The position numbers were made by a program, and so were the translations under genes. The notes beneath the pieces were generated by a model. The model was not told where the DNA came from, searched no databases, and saw only the letters and a program-made list of their open reading frames with translations. Shown here piece by piece: positions 18,139-30,521 of a stretch of DNA of 64,000 nt. The stretch lies in assembly GCF_042657065.1 (NCBI RefSeq), contig NZ_JBHSNF010000003.1:248001-312000 (forward strand), written 5' to 3'. How positions within the stretch are numbered: the first letter of the stretch is position 1; each line of letters opens with the position of its first letter. Origin of the DNA: Rhodanobacter ginsengisoli. Its GTDB lineage: Bacteria; Pseudomonadota; Gammaproteobacteria; Xanthomonadales; Rhodanobacteraceae.

Positions 18139-18197
18139 ACACACACGGCCCCGGGCCCTTCCTGCTCATCGGAAGGGTTGTCGGGGCCGCGGTGTGT
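18139..18197 (+). terminator. Bulged hairpin after the DUF465 gene
   Basis: Nested inverted repeats: outer 7-bp arms at 18146-18152 and 18183-18189, inner arms at 18156-18162 and 18171-18177, with further ACAC/GTGT pairing outside. It lacks a clear T-run, so termination is likely but not certain. Confidence 0.5.
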
Positions 18198-18228
18198 CTG
18201 ACGGGCGGTCGGGCGGCTCGGTTATGAT
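18198..18228 (+). promoter_or_regulatory. Candidate promoter of cbs
   Basis: A TATGAT at 18223-18228 (5 of 6 to consensus) with a CTGACG at 18198-18203, 19 bp apart. Spacing is long and the -35 is weak. It lies 62 bp before the cbs start. Confidence 0.35.
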
Positions 18229-18289
18229 GGCGGTCTTGCCGGAACGATACGCAGCCCGCGTGACCGGTTTCCCCAGCCACGGAGCCCCC

Positions 18290-19660
<1,371 letters not shown>

Positions 19661-19796
19661 GACGCTGGTGGGCTTTGATCGGTCGGCCGGTCATGGACTG
19701 GCCGCCGCGAAAGCCTGGCGTAATGCGATCACCGCAAGATGCAGCCTGTGACGGAGCCGCTCCGGGTTCCGCCTCCTTGCAAGGGAAGTCCTGCCG

Positions 19797-21626
<1,830 letters not shown>

Positions 21627-21706
21627 CAAAAGCTTCGTGGAGAGGAGTGGGAAAGGCGTTGGATCAGCGCTCGCTTCCCGCTCCCGCCTCTTCTCGCTCT
21701 TCGTTC

Positions 21707-23119
21707 TCAGGCGCGGCCGTAGACGTCGTCGTAGCGGACGATGTCGTCTTCGCCCAGATAGCTGCCGGACTGTACCTCGATCAATTCCAGTGCAACCTTG
21801 CCGGGATTGCGCAGGCGGTGCTTGCTGCCCAGCGGGATGTAGGTGCTCTGGTTTTCGCCGAGCAGGAACACCTTGTCGTCGCAGGTAACTTCGGCGGTGC
21901 CGGACACCACGATCCAGTGCTCGGCCCGGTGGTGATGCTTCTGCAGACTCAACGACGCGCCCGGCTTGACCACGATGCGCTTGACCTGGAAGCGTTCGCC
22001 GGCTTCGAGCGAGTCGTAGTTGCCCCATGGCCGATGCACCACCCGATGCAGCGAATGCTCGCTGCGGCCGGCGGCCTTGAGCTGCTCGACGATCTTCTTC
22101 ACATCCTGCGCCGCATCGCGATGCGCCACCAGGGTCGCGTCCGGCGTGGTCACCACGATCAGGTCGTCGACGCCGACGGTGGCGATCAGATGGCGGTCAT
22201 GCGAGCGCAGCAGCGAGTTGCGAGTGTCCACCGTCATGGTGTCGCCCTCGCGCAGATTGCCGTCGGCATCCTTGTCGCCGGTCAGCCACAGCGCCGACCA
22301 CGAGCCGATGTCGCTCCACGCGCAGCTGACCGGAATCACCGCGGCGCGCCGGGTCTTCTCCATCACCGCATAGTCGATCGAGTCGTCCGGGACCGCCGCG
22401 AAGGCATCACGGTCGATGCGCACGAAGTCCAGGTCGACGGAGGCTTTCGCATGGGCGGCACGCACGGCCGCCAGCATGGCCGGCGCGTGCTCGGCCAGCT
22501 CCTCCACATAGCGTGATGCCTTGAACAGGAACATGCCGGAGTTCCAGTCGTAACCGCCATCGGCGAGGTAGGACTCGGCGGTGGCGAGATCGGGTTTTTC
22601 GACGAACTGGCCGACCTGGTAGCCGTTGTCGTCGATGGCCTGCGCACGACGGATATAGCCGAAGCCGGTTTCCGGGCGATCCGGACGAATACCGAAGGTC
22701 ACCAGCCAGTCCCGGGCGGCCAGCGGCATGGCCTCCTGCACGGCGGCGACAAACGAGGCGGTGTCGCCAATCAGATGGTCGGCCGGCAATACCAGCAGGA
22801 TCGCGTCGGCATCATGCTGCAATGCCTGCAATGCGCCCAGGGCGATCGCCGGGGCGGTGTTGCGCGCGACCGGCTCGAGCACGATGCTGGCGTTTTCCAC
22901 CCCCGCCTCAAGCAATTGGTCGGCGGCGAGAAAGCGGTGGTCCTCGCTGGCCACCACGATGGGTGCGCCGACATCCGGCAATTGCCGGGTGCGGGCGATC
23001 GTCTGCTGGAACAGTGTGCCGTTGCCGACCAGCGGCAGGAACTGCTTGGGCAGGTTCTTGCGCGATACCGGCCACAAACGGGAGCCGCTGCCGCCGCTGA
23101 GGATGAGGGGAATCAACAC
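21707..23119 (-). CDS. xanB: Bifunctional mannose-1-phosphate guanylyltransferase / mannose-6-phosphate isomerase
   Basis: 470 residues, matching Xanthomonas XanB and Pseudomonas AlgA/WbpW in length and order. The N-terminal nucleotidyltransferase carries LSGGSGSRLWPVSR and PKQF. The C-terminal cupin isomerase domain carries HRPWGNYDSL, QVKRIVVKPGASLSLQKHHH and AEHWIVVSGTAEV with metal-binding His residues. Together these give GDP-mannose from mannose 6-phosphate (a phosphomannomutase is needed between the two steps). I choose the GTG at 23119, just before LIPLILSGG, with AGGAAGG about 9 nt upstream. It is separated from the rml operon by 195 bp holding a REP-like element. Confidence 0.93.
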   Translation of the reverse strand: MLIPLILSGGSGSRLWPVSRKNLPKQFLPLVGNGTLFQQTIARTRQLPDVGAPIVVASEDHRFLAADQLLEAGVENASIVLEPVARNTAPAIALGALQALQHDADAILLVLPADHLIGDTASFVAAVQEAMPLAARDWLVTFGIRPDRPETGFGYIRRAQAIDDNGYQVGQFVEKPDLATAESYLADGGYDWNSGMFLFKASRYVEELAEHAPAMLAAVRAAHAKASVDLDFVRIDRDAFAAVPDDSIDYAVMEKTRRAAVIPVSCAWSDIGSWSALWLTGDKDADGNLREGDTMTVDTRNSLLRSHDRHLIATVGVDDLIVVTTPDATLVAHRDAAQDVKKIVEQLKAAGRSEHSLHRVVHRPWGNYDSLEAGERFQVKRIVVKPGASLSLQKHHHRAEHWIVVSGTAEVTCDDKVFLLGENQSTYIPLGSKHRLRNPGKVALELIEVQSGSYLGEDDIVRYDDVYGRA

Positions 23120-23217
23120 GGGTTCGCACCTTCCTGGATTAAACCGAAAGACCTCCGGGATTATCGCCCAGGCATGCCCCCCTGTCTGCAGGCAGCCCCC
23201 CCGTAGGAGCCCACCCT

Positions 23218-23305
23218 GTGGGAGCGGCTTCAACCGCGATGCTCCTGTCTTGGTTCAGTGCAAAAGCATCGCGGCTGAAGCCGCTCCCACAAAAGCCGCT
23301 CCCAC
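23218..23305. repeat. REP-like inverted repeat pair
   Basis: Arms of 25 bp at 23218-23242 and 23266-23290 pair with one G-U mismatch around a 23-nt loop, and a third partial copy runs on to 23305. Each arm itself contains a small palindrome around TTCA. The same sequence class recurs at 53507-53578. It lies between rmlD and xanB. Confidence 0.85.
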
Positions 23306-23314
23306 AAAGGTCGC

Positions 23315-24250
23315 CTACCGGGTGAGCGAAGTGAGCTGGTGCATGACCTCGCGCAAGCCTTGCTGCCAGTTGGGCAGGGTAAACCCGAACTGCTGCTGGA
23401 AACCACGGTTGTCCAGCAGCGACCAGGCCGGGCGGCGGGCGGGAGTGGGGTAATCGGCCGTGTGGATCGGGACCACGTTCGGTGCCCGCTCGATCAGGTC
23501 GGCGGCTAGCGCCTGCTCGAAGATCGCAGTGGCGAAACCGTGCCAGGTGGTACTGCCGCTGGCGACCAGGTGATGGACCCCGCGCAGTTGCGCGCGTTGC
23601 GCGGTATCGGCCCGCTGCCAGCGGTCGAGCGCGGCGACGCTGGCGTCGACGATCAGCCCAGTGTCGGTCGGTGCGCCATGCTGGTCGGCCACCACCCGCA
23701 GCTCGTCGCGCTCGGCGCCCAGCCGCAGCATGGTGCGCAGGAAATTCTGGCCGTGCGCGGCATACACCCAGGCAGTGCGGAAGATCAGATGATCCGTGCC
23801 GCTGTCGCGCAGCGCCTGCTCACCGGCCAGCTTGCTGCGGCCGTAGGCGCCCAGCGGGTGGGTCGGCGCATCGACCGCATACGGTTGGGCCTGCTCGCCA
23901 TCGAACACGTAGTCGGTCGAATAGTGGATTACCAGGGCCGCGTTGGCCGTCGCCCAGCGGCCGAGTACGCCGACCGCCTCGCCATTCACGCGCGTGGCCA
24001 GCGCCTCTTCCTGCTCGGCACGGTCGACCGCGGTATAGGCGGCGGCATTGACGATCACGTCGGGTTGCAGGCGGTCGAGCAGGGCCGGCAGGCTGGCCGG
24101 TGCGGCCAGATCGGCCGCTTCACCATGACCGCCGTGGGCGAGCGCGCCGTCGCGGCTGGCCGCGATCACCTGGCCGCGCGCCGCCAGGCCGGGGTGGTCG
24201 AGAAACGTGCGGCCCAGCTGACCGTTGGCGCCCAGCAGCAGGATCTTCAC
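23315..24250 (-). CDS. rmlD: dTDP-4-dehydrorhamnose reductase
   Basis: 311 residues of the short-chain dehydrogenase fold. It reduces dTDP-4-dehydro-L-rhamnose to dTDP-L-rhamnose, the last step of the pathway. Motifs: LLGANGQLGRTF at the N-terminus, NAAAYTAVDRAEQEE, YSTDYVFDG and the catalytic YGRSKLAGEQ. The GTG at 24250 overlaps the rmlC stop by 4 nt; no in-frame ATG is nearby. Last gene of the rmlBACD operon. Confidence 0.95.
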   Translation of the reverse strand: MKILLLGANGQLGRTFLDHPGLAARGQVIAASRDGALAHGGHGEAADLAAPASLPALLDRLQPDVIVNAAAYTAVDRAEQEEALATRVNGEAVGVLGRWATANAALVIHYSTDYVFDGEQAQPYAVDAPTHPLGAYGRSKLAGEQALRDSGTDHLIFRTAWVYAAHGQNFLRTMLRLGAERDELRVVADQHGAPTDTGLIVDASVAALDRWQRADTAQRAQLRGVHHLVASGSTTWHGFATAIFEQALAADLIERAPNVVPIHTADYPTPARRPAWSLLDNRGFQQQFGFTLPNWQQGLREVMHQLTSLTR

Positions 24251-24804
24251 GGCATGAAAACCGGCAGACGCTCCGCCGGGACATCCTGCAGCAATGGCGT
24301 CTTGCGGTCCTTGTCGGAAAGCAGCGGCTCGCTCAGCGGCCAGTCGATGCCCAGCGCGGCATCGTTCCAGCGGATGCCGGCATCGGCGCTGGCGTCGTAC
24401 AGCGCGGTGCACTGATAGGTGAAGGTGGCGAACTCGGACAGCACACAGAAGCCGTGCGCGAAACCTTCCGGCACCCAGAAATGCCGATGATTGTCGGCAG
24501 TCAGCATCACCGCGGCCGATCGCCCGAAGGTCGGCGAACCGCGACGGATATCCACCGCCACGTCGTAGACCTCGCCCTCGAGCACGCTGACCAGCTTGCC
24601 CTGCGGATTCGGCCACTGGTAATGCAGGCCGCGCAGCACGCCTTTTGCCGAGCGCGAGACGTTGGTCTGGATGAACTCTGCCTCGATGCCCGCTTCCTGC
24701 CACCTGCCCTTGTTGTAGCTTTCATAGAAGAAACCGCGGGCATCGCCGAACACCTGCGGTTCGATGATCAGTGCGCCGGGCAGGGCCGTCTCGATCACCT
24801 TCAT
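24247..24804 (-). CDS. rmlC: dTDP-4-dehydrorhamnose 3,5-epimerase
   Basis: 185 residues, a cupin-fold epimerase acting on dTDP-4-dehydro-6-deoxyglucose. Family landmarks: DARGFFYESYN, FIQTNVSRSAKGVLRGLHYQ with the catalytic His region, GKLVSVLEGEVYDVAVDIRR, and FWVPEGFAHGFCVLSE. The start overlaps the rmlA stop as ATGA, and the stop overlaps the rmlD start, so the genes are translationally linked. Confidence 0.96.
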   Translation of the reverse strand: MKVIETALPGALIIEPQVFGDARGFFYESYNKGRWQEAGIEAEFIQTNVSRSAKGVLRGLHYQWPNPQGKLVSVLEGEVYDVAVDIRRGSPTFGRSAAVMLTADNHRHFWVPEGFAHGFCVLSEFATFTYQCTALYDASADAGIRWNDAALGIDWPLSEPLLSDKDRKTPLLQDVPAERLPVFMP

Positions 24805-25691
24805 CGGGCGTGCCCCTCGCGCAGCAGGTTCTGCAGGTATTGTCCGTAGCCGGTTTTGGCCAGCGGTTCGGCCAGCCGCAACAGCTGTTCGTCGTCGATC
24901 CAGCCGTTGAGGTGGGCGATCTCTTCCGGACAGCACACCTTCAGGCCCTGCCGGTTCTCGATCGTCTCGATGTAGTTGCCCGCTTCCATCAGCGATTCGT
25001 GAGTGCCCGTGTCCAGCCAGGCGAAGCCGCGGCCCAGTTGCTCCAGGTGCAGCGAGTCGTCGTCGAGATAGCAGCGGTTGAGGTCGGTGATCTCCAGCTC
25101 GCCGCGTGACGAGGGCTTCAGCGCCGCCGCGTAGTCGCAGACCCGGGCGTCGTAGAAATACAGGCCGGTGACTGCGTAATGCGACTTCGGCCGGGCCGGC
25201 TTTTCCTCCAGCCCGACGACTTTGCCGGTGGCGTCGAACTCGGCCACGCCGTAGCGTTCCGGATCCTTCACCCAGTAACCGAATACGGTGGCGCCGTGGT
25301 CGCGTGCGGCTGCGCGCTTGAGTCGTTCTGTGAAGCCGTGCCCGTAGAAGATGTTGTCGCCCAGCACCAGGCAACTGGGCTTGCCGTCGATGAAATCCCG
25401 GCCGATGGTGAATGCCTGGGCCAGCCCGTCCGGCGACGGTTGCACCGCATAGCGGATATCGAGTCCCCACTGCGAGCCGTCGCCGAGCAGACGCTGGAAC
25501 ATCTCCTGCTCATGCGGGGTATTGATCAACAGGATCTCGCGGATACCGGCCAGCATCAGGGCGGCCAGCGGGTAGTAGATCATCGGCTTGTCGTATACCG
25601 GCAGCAGTTGCTTGCTGACCGCGCGGGTGATCGGATACAGCCGGGTGCCGGAACCGCCGGCCAGGATGATGCCCTTCTGCGTGGTGGTCAT
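24801..25691 (-). CDS. rmlA: Glucose-1-phosphate thymidylyltransferase
   Basis: 296 residues. It makes dTDP-glucose from dTTP and glucose 1-phosphate, the committed step to dTDP-rhamnose. The nucleotide loop ILAGGSGTRLYPITRAVSKQ and DKPMIYYPLAALMLAGI are intact, as are VLGDNIFYGHG and VVGLEEKP. It overlaps rmlB upstream and rmlC downstream by 4 nt each. Confidence 0.97.
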   Translation of the reverse strand: MTTTQKGIILAGGSGTRLYPITRAVSKQLLPVYDKPMIYYPLAALMLAGIREILLINTPHEQEMFQRLLGDGSQWGLDIRYAVQPSPDGLAQAFTIGRDFIDGKPSCLVLGDNIFYGHGFTERLKRAAARDHGATVFGYWVKDPERYGVAEFDATGKVVGLEEKPARPKSHYAVTGLYFYDARVCDYAAALKPSSRGELEITDLNRCYLDDDSLHLEQLGRGFAWLDTGTHESLMEAGNYIETIENRQGLKVCCPEEIAHLNGWIDDEQLLRLAEPLAKTGYGQYLQNLLREGHAR

Positions 25692-26737
25692 GAGCCGAGG
25701 CGCTCCATCCGGTAGCTGCCGTCCAGCACGCGTTGCACCCAGGGCTGGTGCTCGAGGTACCAGTCCACCGTCTGCGCGATGCCGCTCTCGAACGTCTGCG
25801 ATGGCCGCCAGCCCAGTTCGCCTTGCAGCTTGCGCGAGTCGATCGCGTAGCGGCGATCGTGGCCGGGGCGGTCTTTCACGAACGTGATCAACGAGCTGCG
25901 CGGGCTGCGATCGGCCAGCGGCCGGCGCGCATCGAGCAACGTGCAGATCGCCTCCACCACTTCGATGTTCGTGCGCTCGGCGTTGCCGCCCACGTTGTAG
26001 GTCTCGCCGACGCGGCCGCCATCCAGCACGCGGCGGATCGCGCTGCAGTGGTCGCCGACGAACAGCCAGTCGCGGATGTTCAGGCCATCGCCGTAAACCG
26101 GCAGCGGTTCGCCGGCCAGCGCCTTCTGGATCACCAGCGGGATCAGTTTCTCGGGGAACTGGTACGGGCCGTAGTTGTTCGAGCAGTTGGTGGTCAGCAC
26201 CGGCAGGCCGTAGGTGTGATGGAACGCCCGCACCAGATGGTCGGACGCCGCCTTGGAGGCCGAGTAGGGCGAGTTCGGCGCATAGGCGGTCTGTTCGGTA
26301 AACTTGCCTTCGTCGCCGAGCGAGCCGTAGACCTCGTCGGTCGACACGTGCAGGAAGCGGAACGCGTCACGCGCCGTCCCTTCCAGCCCGCGCCAGTAAT
26401 CGCGGGCGGCCTCCAGCAGGGCCAGCGTGCCGACCACGTTGGTCTGCACGAATTCGGCGGGGCCGTCGATCGAGCGATCCACGTGCGATTCGGCGGCAAA
26501 GTTCACGACGGCGCCCGGGCGATGCTCGGCCAGCAGGCGGGATACCAGCGCGCGGTCACCGATGTCGCCATGCACGAACACGTGCCGCGGGTTGCCGTGC
26601 AGCGACGCCAGGGTGTCCGGATTGCCGGCATAGGTCAGCTTGTCCAGGTTGACCACGTGCAGCCCGTCGGCGACCGCCTGCAGCACGAAATTGGCGCCGA
26701 TGAAGCCGGCGCCGCCAGTAACCAACAGAGTTTTCAT
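25688..26737 (-). CDS. rmlB: dTDP-glucose 4,6-dehydratase
   Basis: 349 residues of the extended short-chain dehydrogenase family. It converts dTDP-glucose to dTDP-4-dehydro-6-deoxyglucose using bound NAD. Motifs: VTGGAGFIGANFV, FAAESHVDRSI, the catalytic HVSTDEVYGSLGD with adjacent Asp and Glu, YSASKAASDHLV with Tyr and Lys, and NCSNNYGPYQFPEKLIP. The ATG at 26737 has GAGG 4 nt upstream. First gene of the operon, divergent from the metB-type gene, so its promoter lies in 26738-26939. Confidence 0.97.
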   Translation of the reverse strand: MKTLLVTGGAGFIGANFVLQAVADGLHVVNLDKLTYAGNPDTLASLHGNPRHVFVHGDIGDRALVSRLLAEHRPGAVVNFAAESHVDRSIDGPAEFVQTNVVGTLALLEAARDYWRGLEGTARDAFRFLHVSTDEVYGSLGDEGKFTEQTAYAPNSPYSASKAASDHLVRAFHHTYGLPVLTTNCSNNYGPYQFPEKLIPLVIQKALAGEPLPVYGDGLNIRDWLFVGDHCSAIRRVLDGGRVGETYNVGGNAERTNIEVVEAICTLLDARRPLADRSPRSSLITFVKDRPGHDRRYAIDSRKLQGELGWRPSQTFESGIAQTVDWYLEHQPWVQRVLDGSYRMERLGS

Positions 26738-26939
26738 GAGGCCTCGATCAACGTCCATATGAGCGCGGATTATGCCATGCCGACCAGCTGAATCCGACCG
26801 CAACGCCCTCTCCGGAAGTCTCGGCCCTTGCTGCAATCGTTGCCGTTAAGGCAATTCGCGTGGCTTCGCGGGTATCATGACAGGCTCGCTCCCTGTGGCA
26901 TGGTCGCCGACCCAAGCCGCACCAACCAAGATGCCAGTC

Positions 26940-28106
26940 ATGACCAAAAAAGCCACCCTTCCTCACGCACTGGGCACCCGCGCCATCCACGCCGGCCAGC
27001 ATCCCGACCCCAGCACCGGTGCGATCATGACGCCGATCTATGCCACCTCGACCTACGTGCAGGAGAGTCCGGGCAAGCACAAGGGTTACGAGTACTCGCG
27101 CTCGCAAAATCCCACGCGGATGGCTTACGAACGTTGCGTGGCGGATCTGGAAGGCGGCGTGGCCGGTTTCGCGTTCGCCTCGGGCCTGGCTGCCGCCGCT
27201 ACCGTGTTGGACCTGCTCGACTCGGGCAGCCATGTCATCGCGATGGACGACCTGTACGGCGGCACCTATCGCCTGTTCGAAAAGGTGCGCCGCCGCTCGG
27301 CCGGGCTGGATTTCAGCTTCCTCGACCTGAACGATACGGCTGCGATGAAGGCGGCGCTGAAGCCCAATACGAAGATGATCTGGGCCGAGACGCCGACCAA
27401 CCCGATGCTGAAGCTGGTCGACCTGGCCAAGGTCGCCGCCTTCGCGAAGAAGCACGGGCTGATCCTGGTGGTGGACAACACGTTCTGCTCGCCGATGATC
27501 CAGCGTCCGCTGGAATACGGTGCGGACCTGGTGCTGCATTCGGCCACCAAGTACCTCAACGGTCATTCGGACATGGTCGGCGGCATCGTGGTTGCGCGCG
27601 ACAAGGAAATCGCCGGGCAGATGGGTTTCCTGCAGAACTCGGTGGGCGCGGTGGCCGGTCCGTTCGACTCATTCCTCGCCATGCGCGGCCTGAAGACCCT
27701 GCACCTGCGCATGAAGGCGCATTGCGAAAGCGCGCTGGAGCTGGCGAAGTGGCTGGAAAAGCACCCCGCGGTCGAGCGGGTAATCTACCCCGGTCTCAAG
27801 AGCCATCCGCAGCACGCGCTGGCCAAGCGCCAGATGGATGGTTTCGGCGGCATCATCAGCATCGAGATCAAGGGTGGGCTGAAAAAGGCCAAACGCATGC
27901 TGGAACGCTGCAAACTGTTTGCGCTGGCCGAATCGCTCGGCGGTGTCGAAAGCCTGATCGAACATCCGGCGATCATGACCCACGCTTCGGTGCCCGCGGC
28001 CAATCGCAAGCGGCTGGGCATCAGTGATGGGTTGATCAGGCTGTCGGTGGGTGTGGAGGATATTCGTGACTTGCGTGGCGAGTTATCAACGATTTTGGAC
28101 AGCTGA
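26940..28106 (+). CDS. metB: Cystathionine gamma-lyase / gamma-synthase (MetB family)
   Basis: 388 residues of the Cys/Met-metabolism PLP family. Landmarks: SRSQNPTRMAYERC, YGGTYRLFEKV, AETPTNPMLKLVDL and the PLP-lysine motif HSATKYLNGHSD with Lys204. Sequence alone does not separate gamma-synthase from gamma-lyase. With cbs nearby, gamma-lyase (cystathionine to cysteine) is the better guess, although the xanthomonad literature calls this locus metB. ATGs at 26931 and 26940 both lack a clear ribosome site; the second fits the family start. A TATCAT at 26873-26878 is a candidate -10 box. This gene marks one border of the O-antigen locus. Confidence 0.9.
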   Translation: MTKKATLPHALGTRAIHAGQHPDPSTGAIMTPIYATSTYVQESPGKHKGYEYSRSQNPTRMAYERCVADLEGGVAGFAFASGLAAAATVLDLLDSGSHVIAMDDLYGGTYRLFEKVRRRSAGLDFSFLDLNDTAAMKAALKPNTKMIWAETPTNPMLKLVDLAKVAAFAKKHGLILVVDNTFCSPMIQRPLEYGADLVLHSATKYLNGHSDMVGGIVVARDKEIAGQMGFLQNSVGAVAGPFDSFLAMRGLKTLHLRMKAHCESALELAKWLEKHPAVERVIYPGLKSHPQHALAKRQMDGFGGIISIEIKGGLKKAKRMLERCKLFALAESLGGVESLIEHPAIMTHASVPAANRKRLGISDGLIRLSVGVEDIRDLRGELSTILDS

Positions 28107-28221
28107 TTAATTACGCCGAACTGCTCATGCCGCTACTACGAAGGTACTGCTGCCATGTGTACTCACGGCAATTCGCCAAGTGCTCAAATGCCGCGGTTGC
28201 CCGCAACCCCTATGATTTGAC

Positions 28222-29070
28222 ATGGAATGCGACGCCTTTATGAATCCACATGACAACAGGCCCGCCACGCCGATTTCCGCTGCAACCAGTATCTGGAAGA
28301 ACAGGGAGCTGATCGTGCAGATGACTCGGCGCGAAGTCGTGGGGCGCTACAAAGGCTCGACGCTGGGTCTGCTCTGGTCTTTTCTCAACCCAATGCTTCT
28401 TCTGTTTGTCTATACCTTCGTCTTCTCCGTGGTATTCAAGGCGCGTTGGGGTACCGATATCGGCGAAACCAAAACCAAATTCGCGATAATATTGTTTGTG
28501 GGCATGATTGTGCACGGATTGTTTGCTGAGGTCATAAACAGGTCTCCGGAATTGATTTTGGGTAACGCCAATTTCGTGAAAAAAATCATATTTCCACTCG
28601 AAATTCTTCCAGTAATAACGCTGGCGTCGGCGCTGTTTCATGCAATGGTCAGCACTGCGGTGCTGCTGATCTTCCTCCTTGTGATCAATGGCCATCTGTC
28701 ATTGACCGCAATGTACATTCCTTTGGTGATACTACCGCTTGTAATGCTCACTCTCGGCTTATCCTGGATATTTGCATCTCTCGGTGTGTTCATTCGAGAC
28801 ATCGGTCAAATTACCAGCATCATCACCATGGTGATGATGTTTTTGGCGCCAGTATTTTATCCGATCACCGCGCTGCCCGAAAACATTCGGCCGATCATAA
28901 TGGCCAACCCCTTGACCTTCATTATAGTGCAGGCTCGTGACGTTCTTGTTTGGGGGAGGGCGCCTAATTGGGTTGGTCTGGCGACCTATGCGTTGGTCAG
29001 CGTAGTCATTGCTTCGCTTGGGTATTTTTGGTTCCAAAAAACTAGAAAGGGCTTTGCAGATGTCATCTGA
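28222..29070 (+). CDS. wzm: ABC-2 type O-antigen exporter permease
   Basis: 282 residues with about six membrane helices, for example LGLLWSFLNPMLLLFVYTFV and AIILFVGMIVHGLFAEVI. Hallmarks of the O-antigen/teichoic-acid exporter permeases are the amphipathic start VGRYKGSTLGLLW and the segment NANFVKKIIFPLEILP. It forms the channel moving undecaprenol-linked polysaccharide across the inner membrane, paired with Wzt. The start could be the ATG at 28222 or 28240; neither has a good ribosome site. It overlaps wzt by 11 nt. Confidence 0.93.
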   Translation: MECDAFMNPHDNRPATPISAATSIWKNRELIVQMTRREVVGRYKGSTLGLLWSFLNPMLLLFVYTFVFSVVFKARWGTDIGETKTKFAIILFVGMIVHGLFAEVINRSPELILGNANFVKKIIFPLEILPVITLASALFHAMVSTAVLLIFLLVINGHLSLTAMYIPLVILPLVMLTLGLSWIFASLGVFIRDIGQITSIITMVMMFLAPVFYPITALPENIRPIIMANPLTFIIVQARDVLVWGRAPNWVGLATYALVSVVIASLGYFWFQKTRKGFADVI

Positions 29071-30475
29071 CCAGGCCAAAGCCGCGGCATCGATAATGTC
29101 CACGCAAGTGTCAACTGTTGCCAACGACAACATCGCCATTGCTGTTCATAATGTCAGCAAATGCCATCTTATTTATGACACGCCGCGTGACCGTCTTAAG
29201 CAATTCCTGATGCCGAGATTGCAGCGGATGGCCGGGCAGCGGCAAAAGACGTATTTTCATGAATTTTGGGGCTTGAAAAATGTCTCGTTCGAAGTAAAGC
29301 GAGGCGAGACCGTTGGTGTCATCGGCAGAAACGGCGCGGGTAAATCGACACTGCTTCAGATCATCTGCGGAACGTTGACTCCGACAATTGGCAGAGTGGA
29401 AACAAAAGGCCGAGTGGCCGCGCTGCTTGAGCTGGGCGCAGGGTTCAATCCTGAATTCACTGGCCGCGAAAATGTCTATTTGAATGCTGCATTGCTCGGT
29501 TTGACGAAGGAAGAAATCGACAATCGTTTTGATGATATTGCGGCCTTCGCTGATATTGGAGAATTTCTCGAGTTGCCGGTCAAGACATATTCGACGGGCA
29601 TGTCGGTACGGCTTGCCTTTGCAGTACAGTCCGTGATCGATCCTGACATCTTTATTGTCGATGAGGCGCTGGCTGTCGGAGACGAGAAATTTCAGAGAAA
29701 ATGCTTTACCCGGCTCGAGAGTCTGAAGAACAACGGCTGCTCGATTCTATTTGTCTCGCACTCGCCAACGAGTGTGGTTGAGTTGTGCGATCGCGCATTG
29801 TTTCTGGAAGCCGGCGAGCGACTTATGTACAGCGGGGCTGCCAAGGCGGTGCGCGCTTACCAGAAGCTGATTTATGCCGCGCCTGAGGTACAGAAGGAGT
29901 TGGCCGAACGCTATCGAGTCACCGATCAATCTGGTGAAGTGGCGGAGTTTCAGAGCGACGATTTACCGTGTGCTGGCGATACCACTGGGCCATCAGATGC
30001 CTTCGATCCAGGATTGGTGCCTGAAACGACAACGAGGTACGCAGTTCAGGGCGCTGAAATCGAGGGTATAGAAATTCGCAATGCCAGCGATCAGATAGTT
30101 AATTTGTTGCGCCCCGGTGGGGATTACCAATTCATAATTACGGGTGAATTTCGCAAAAGCTTTCCTAAAGTTTATTTTGGGGTGCACATCAAAACCATTT
30201 CCGGAGTGGAGGTCACGGGTCAGCGATATCCGCAAGAGGGCACGTATGTGGAGAACGTGCAAGCGGGGCAGAAATTCGCGGTCAAGTTTGGCTTCAAGAT
30301 GGCGATGCTTCCGGGGGTGTATTTTGTGGGTGGTGGAGTATGGTCATCCGAAGAGCCCACGTGTTTGCATCGAATGCTTGACGCGCTGATGTTCCGGGTT
30401 ATCTCACTCGGTCGAGCGAAATCCTTCGGCTATGTGGACGTGTCTTCCATGGAACCAGAAGTCATCTTGCGATGA
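29060..30475 (+). CDS. wzt: O-antigen exporter ATPase with C-terminal carbohydrate-binding domain
   Basis: 471 residues. The N-terminal ABC domain (to about residue 260) has Walker A GVIGRNGAGKSTLL, signature YSTGMSVRLAFAV, Walker B DIFIVDEALAVGDE and a switch His in FVSHSPTS. A linker rich in acidic residues follows. A Wzt_C-like beta-sandwich occupies about 320-471 (GAEIEGIEIRNASDQ, KVYFGVHIKTISGVEVTGQR). Known long Wzt proteins use this domain to recognise a modified non-reducing end of the chain before export, which implies a capping enzyme elsewhere in the locus. The ATG at 29060 overlaps wzm. Confidence 0.92.
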   Translation: MSSDQAKAAASIMSTQVSTVANDNIAIAVHNVSKCHLIYDTPRDRLKQFLMPRLQRMAGQRQKTYFHEFWGLKNVSFEVKRGETVGVIGRNGAGKSTLLQIICGTLTPTIGRVETKGRVAALLELGAGFNPEFTGRENVYLNAALLGLTKEEIDNRFDDIAAFADIGEFLELPVKTYSTGMSVRLAFAVQSVIDPDIFIVDEALAVGDEKFQRKCFTRLESLKNNGCSILFVSHSPTSVVELCDRALFLEAGERLMYSGAAKAVRAYQKLIYAAPEVQKELAERYRVTDQSGEVAEFQSDDLPCAGDTTGPSDAFDPGLVPETTTRYAVQGAEIEGIEIRNASDQIVNLLRPGGDYQFIITGEFRKSFPKVYFGVHIKTISGVEVTGQRYPQEGTYVENVQAGQKFAVKFGFKMAMLPGVYFVGGGVWSSEEPTCLHRMLDALMFRVISLGRAKSFGYVDVSSMEPEVILR

Positions 30476-30521
30476 TTGTCATACTTGGGCGTCGGTCAAT
30501 ATTGTGTATTAGTCATCGGTG

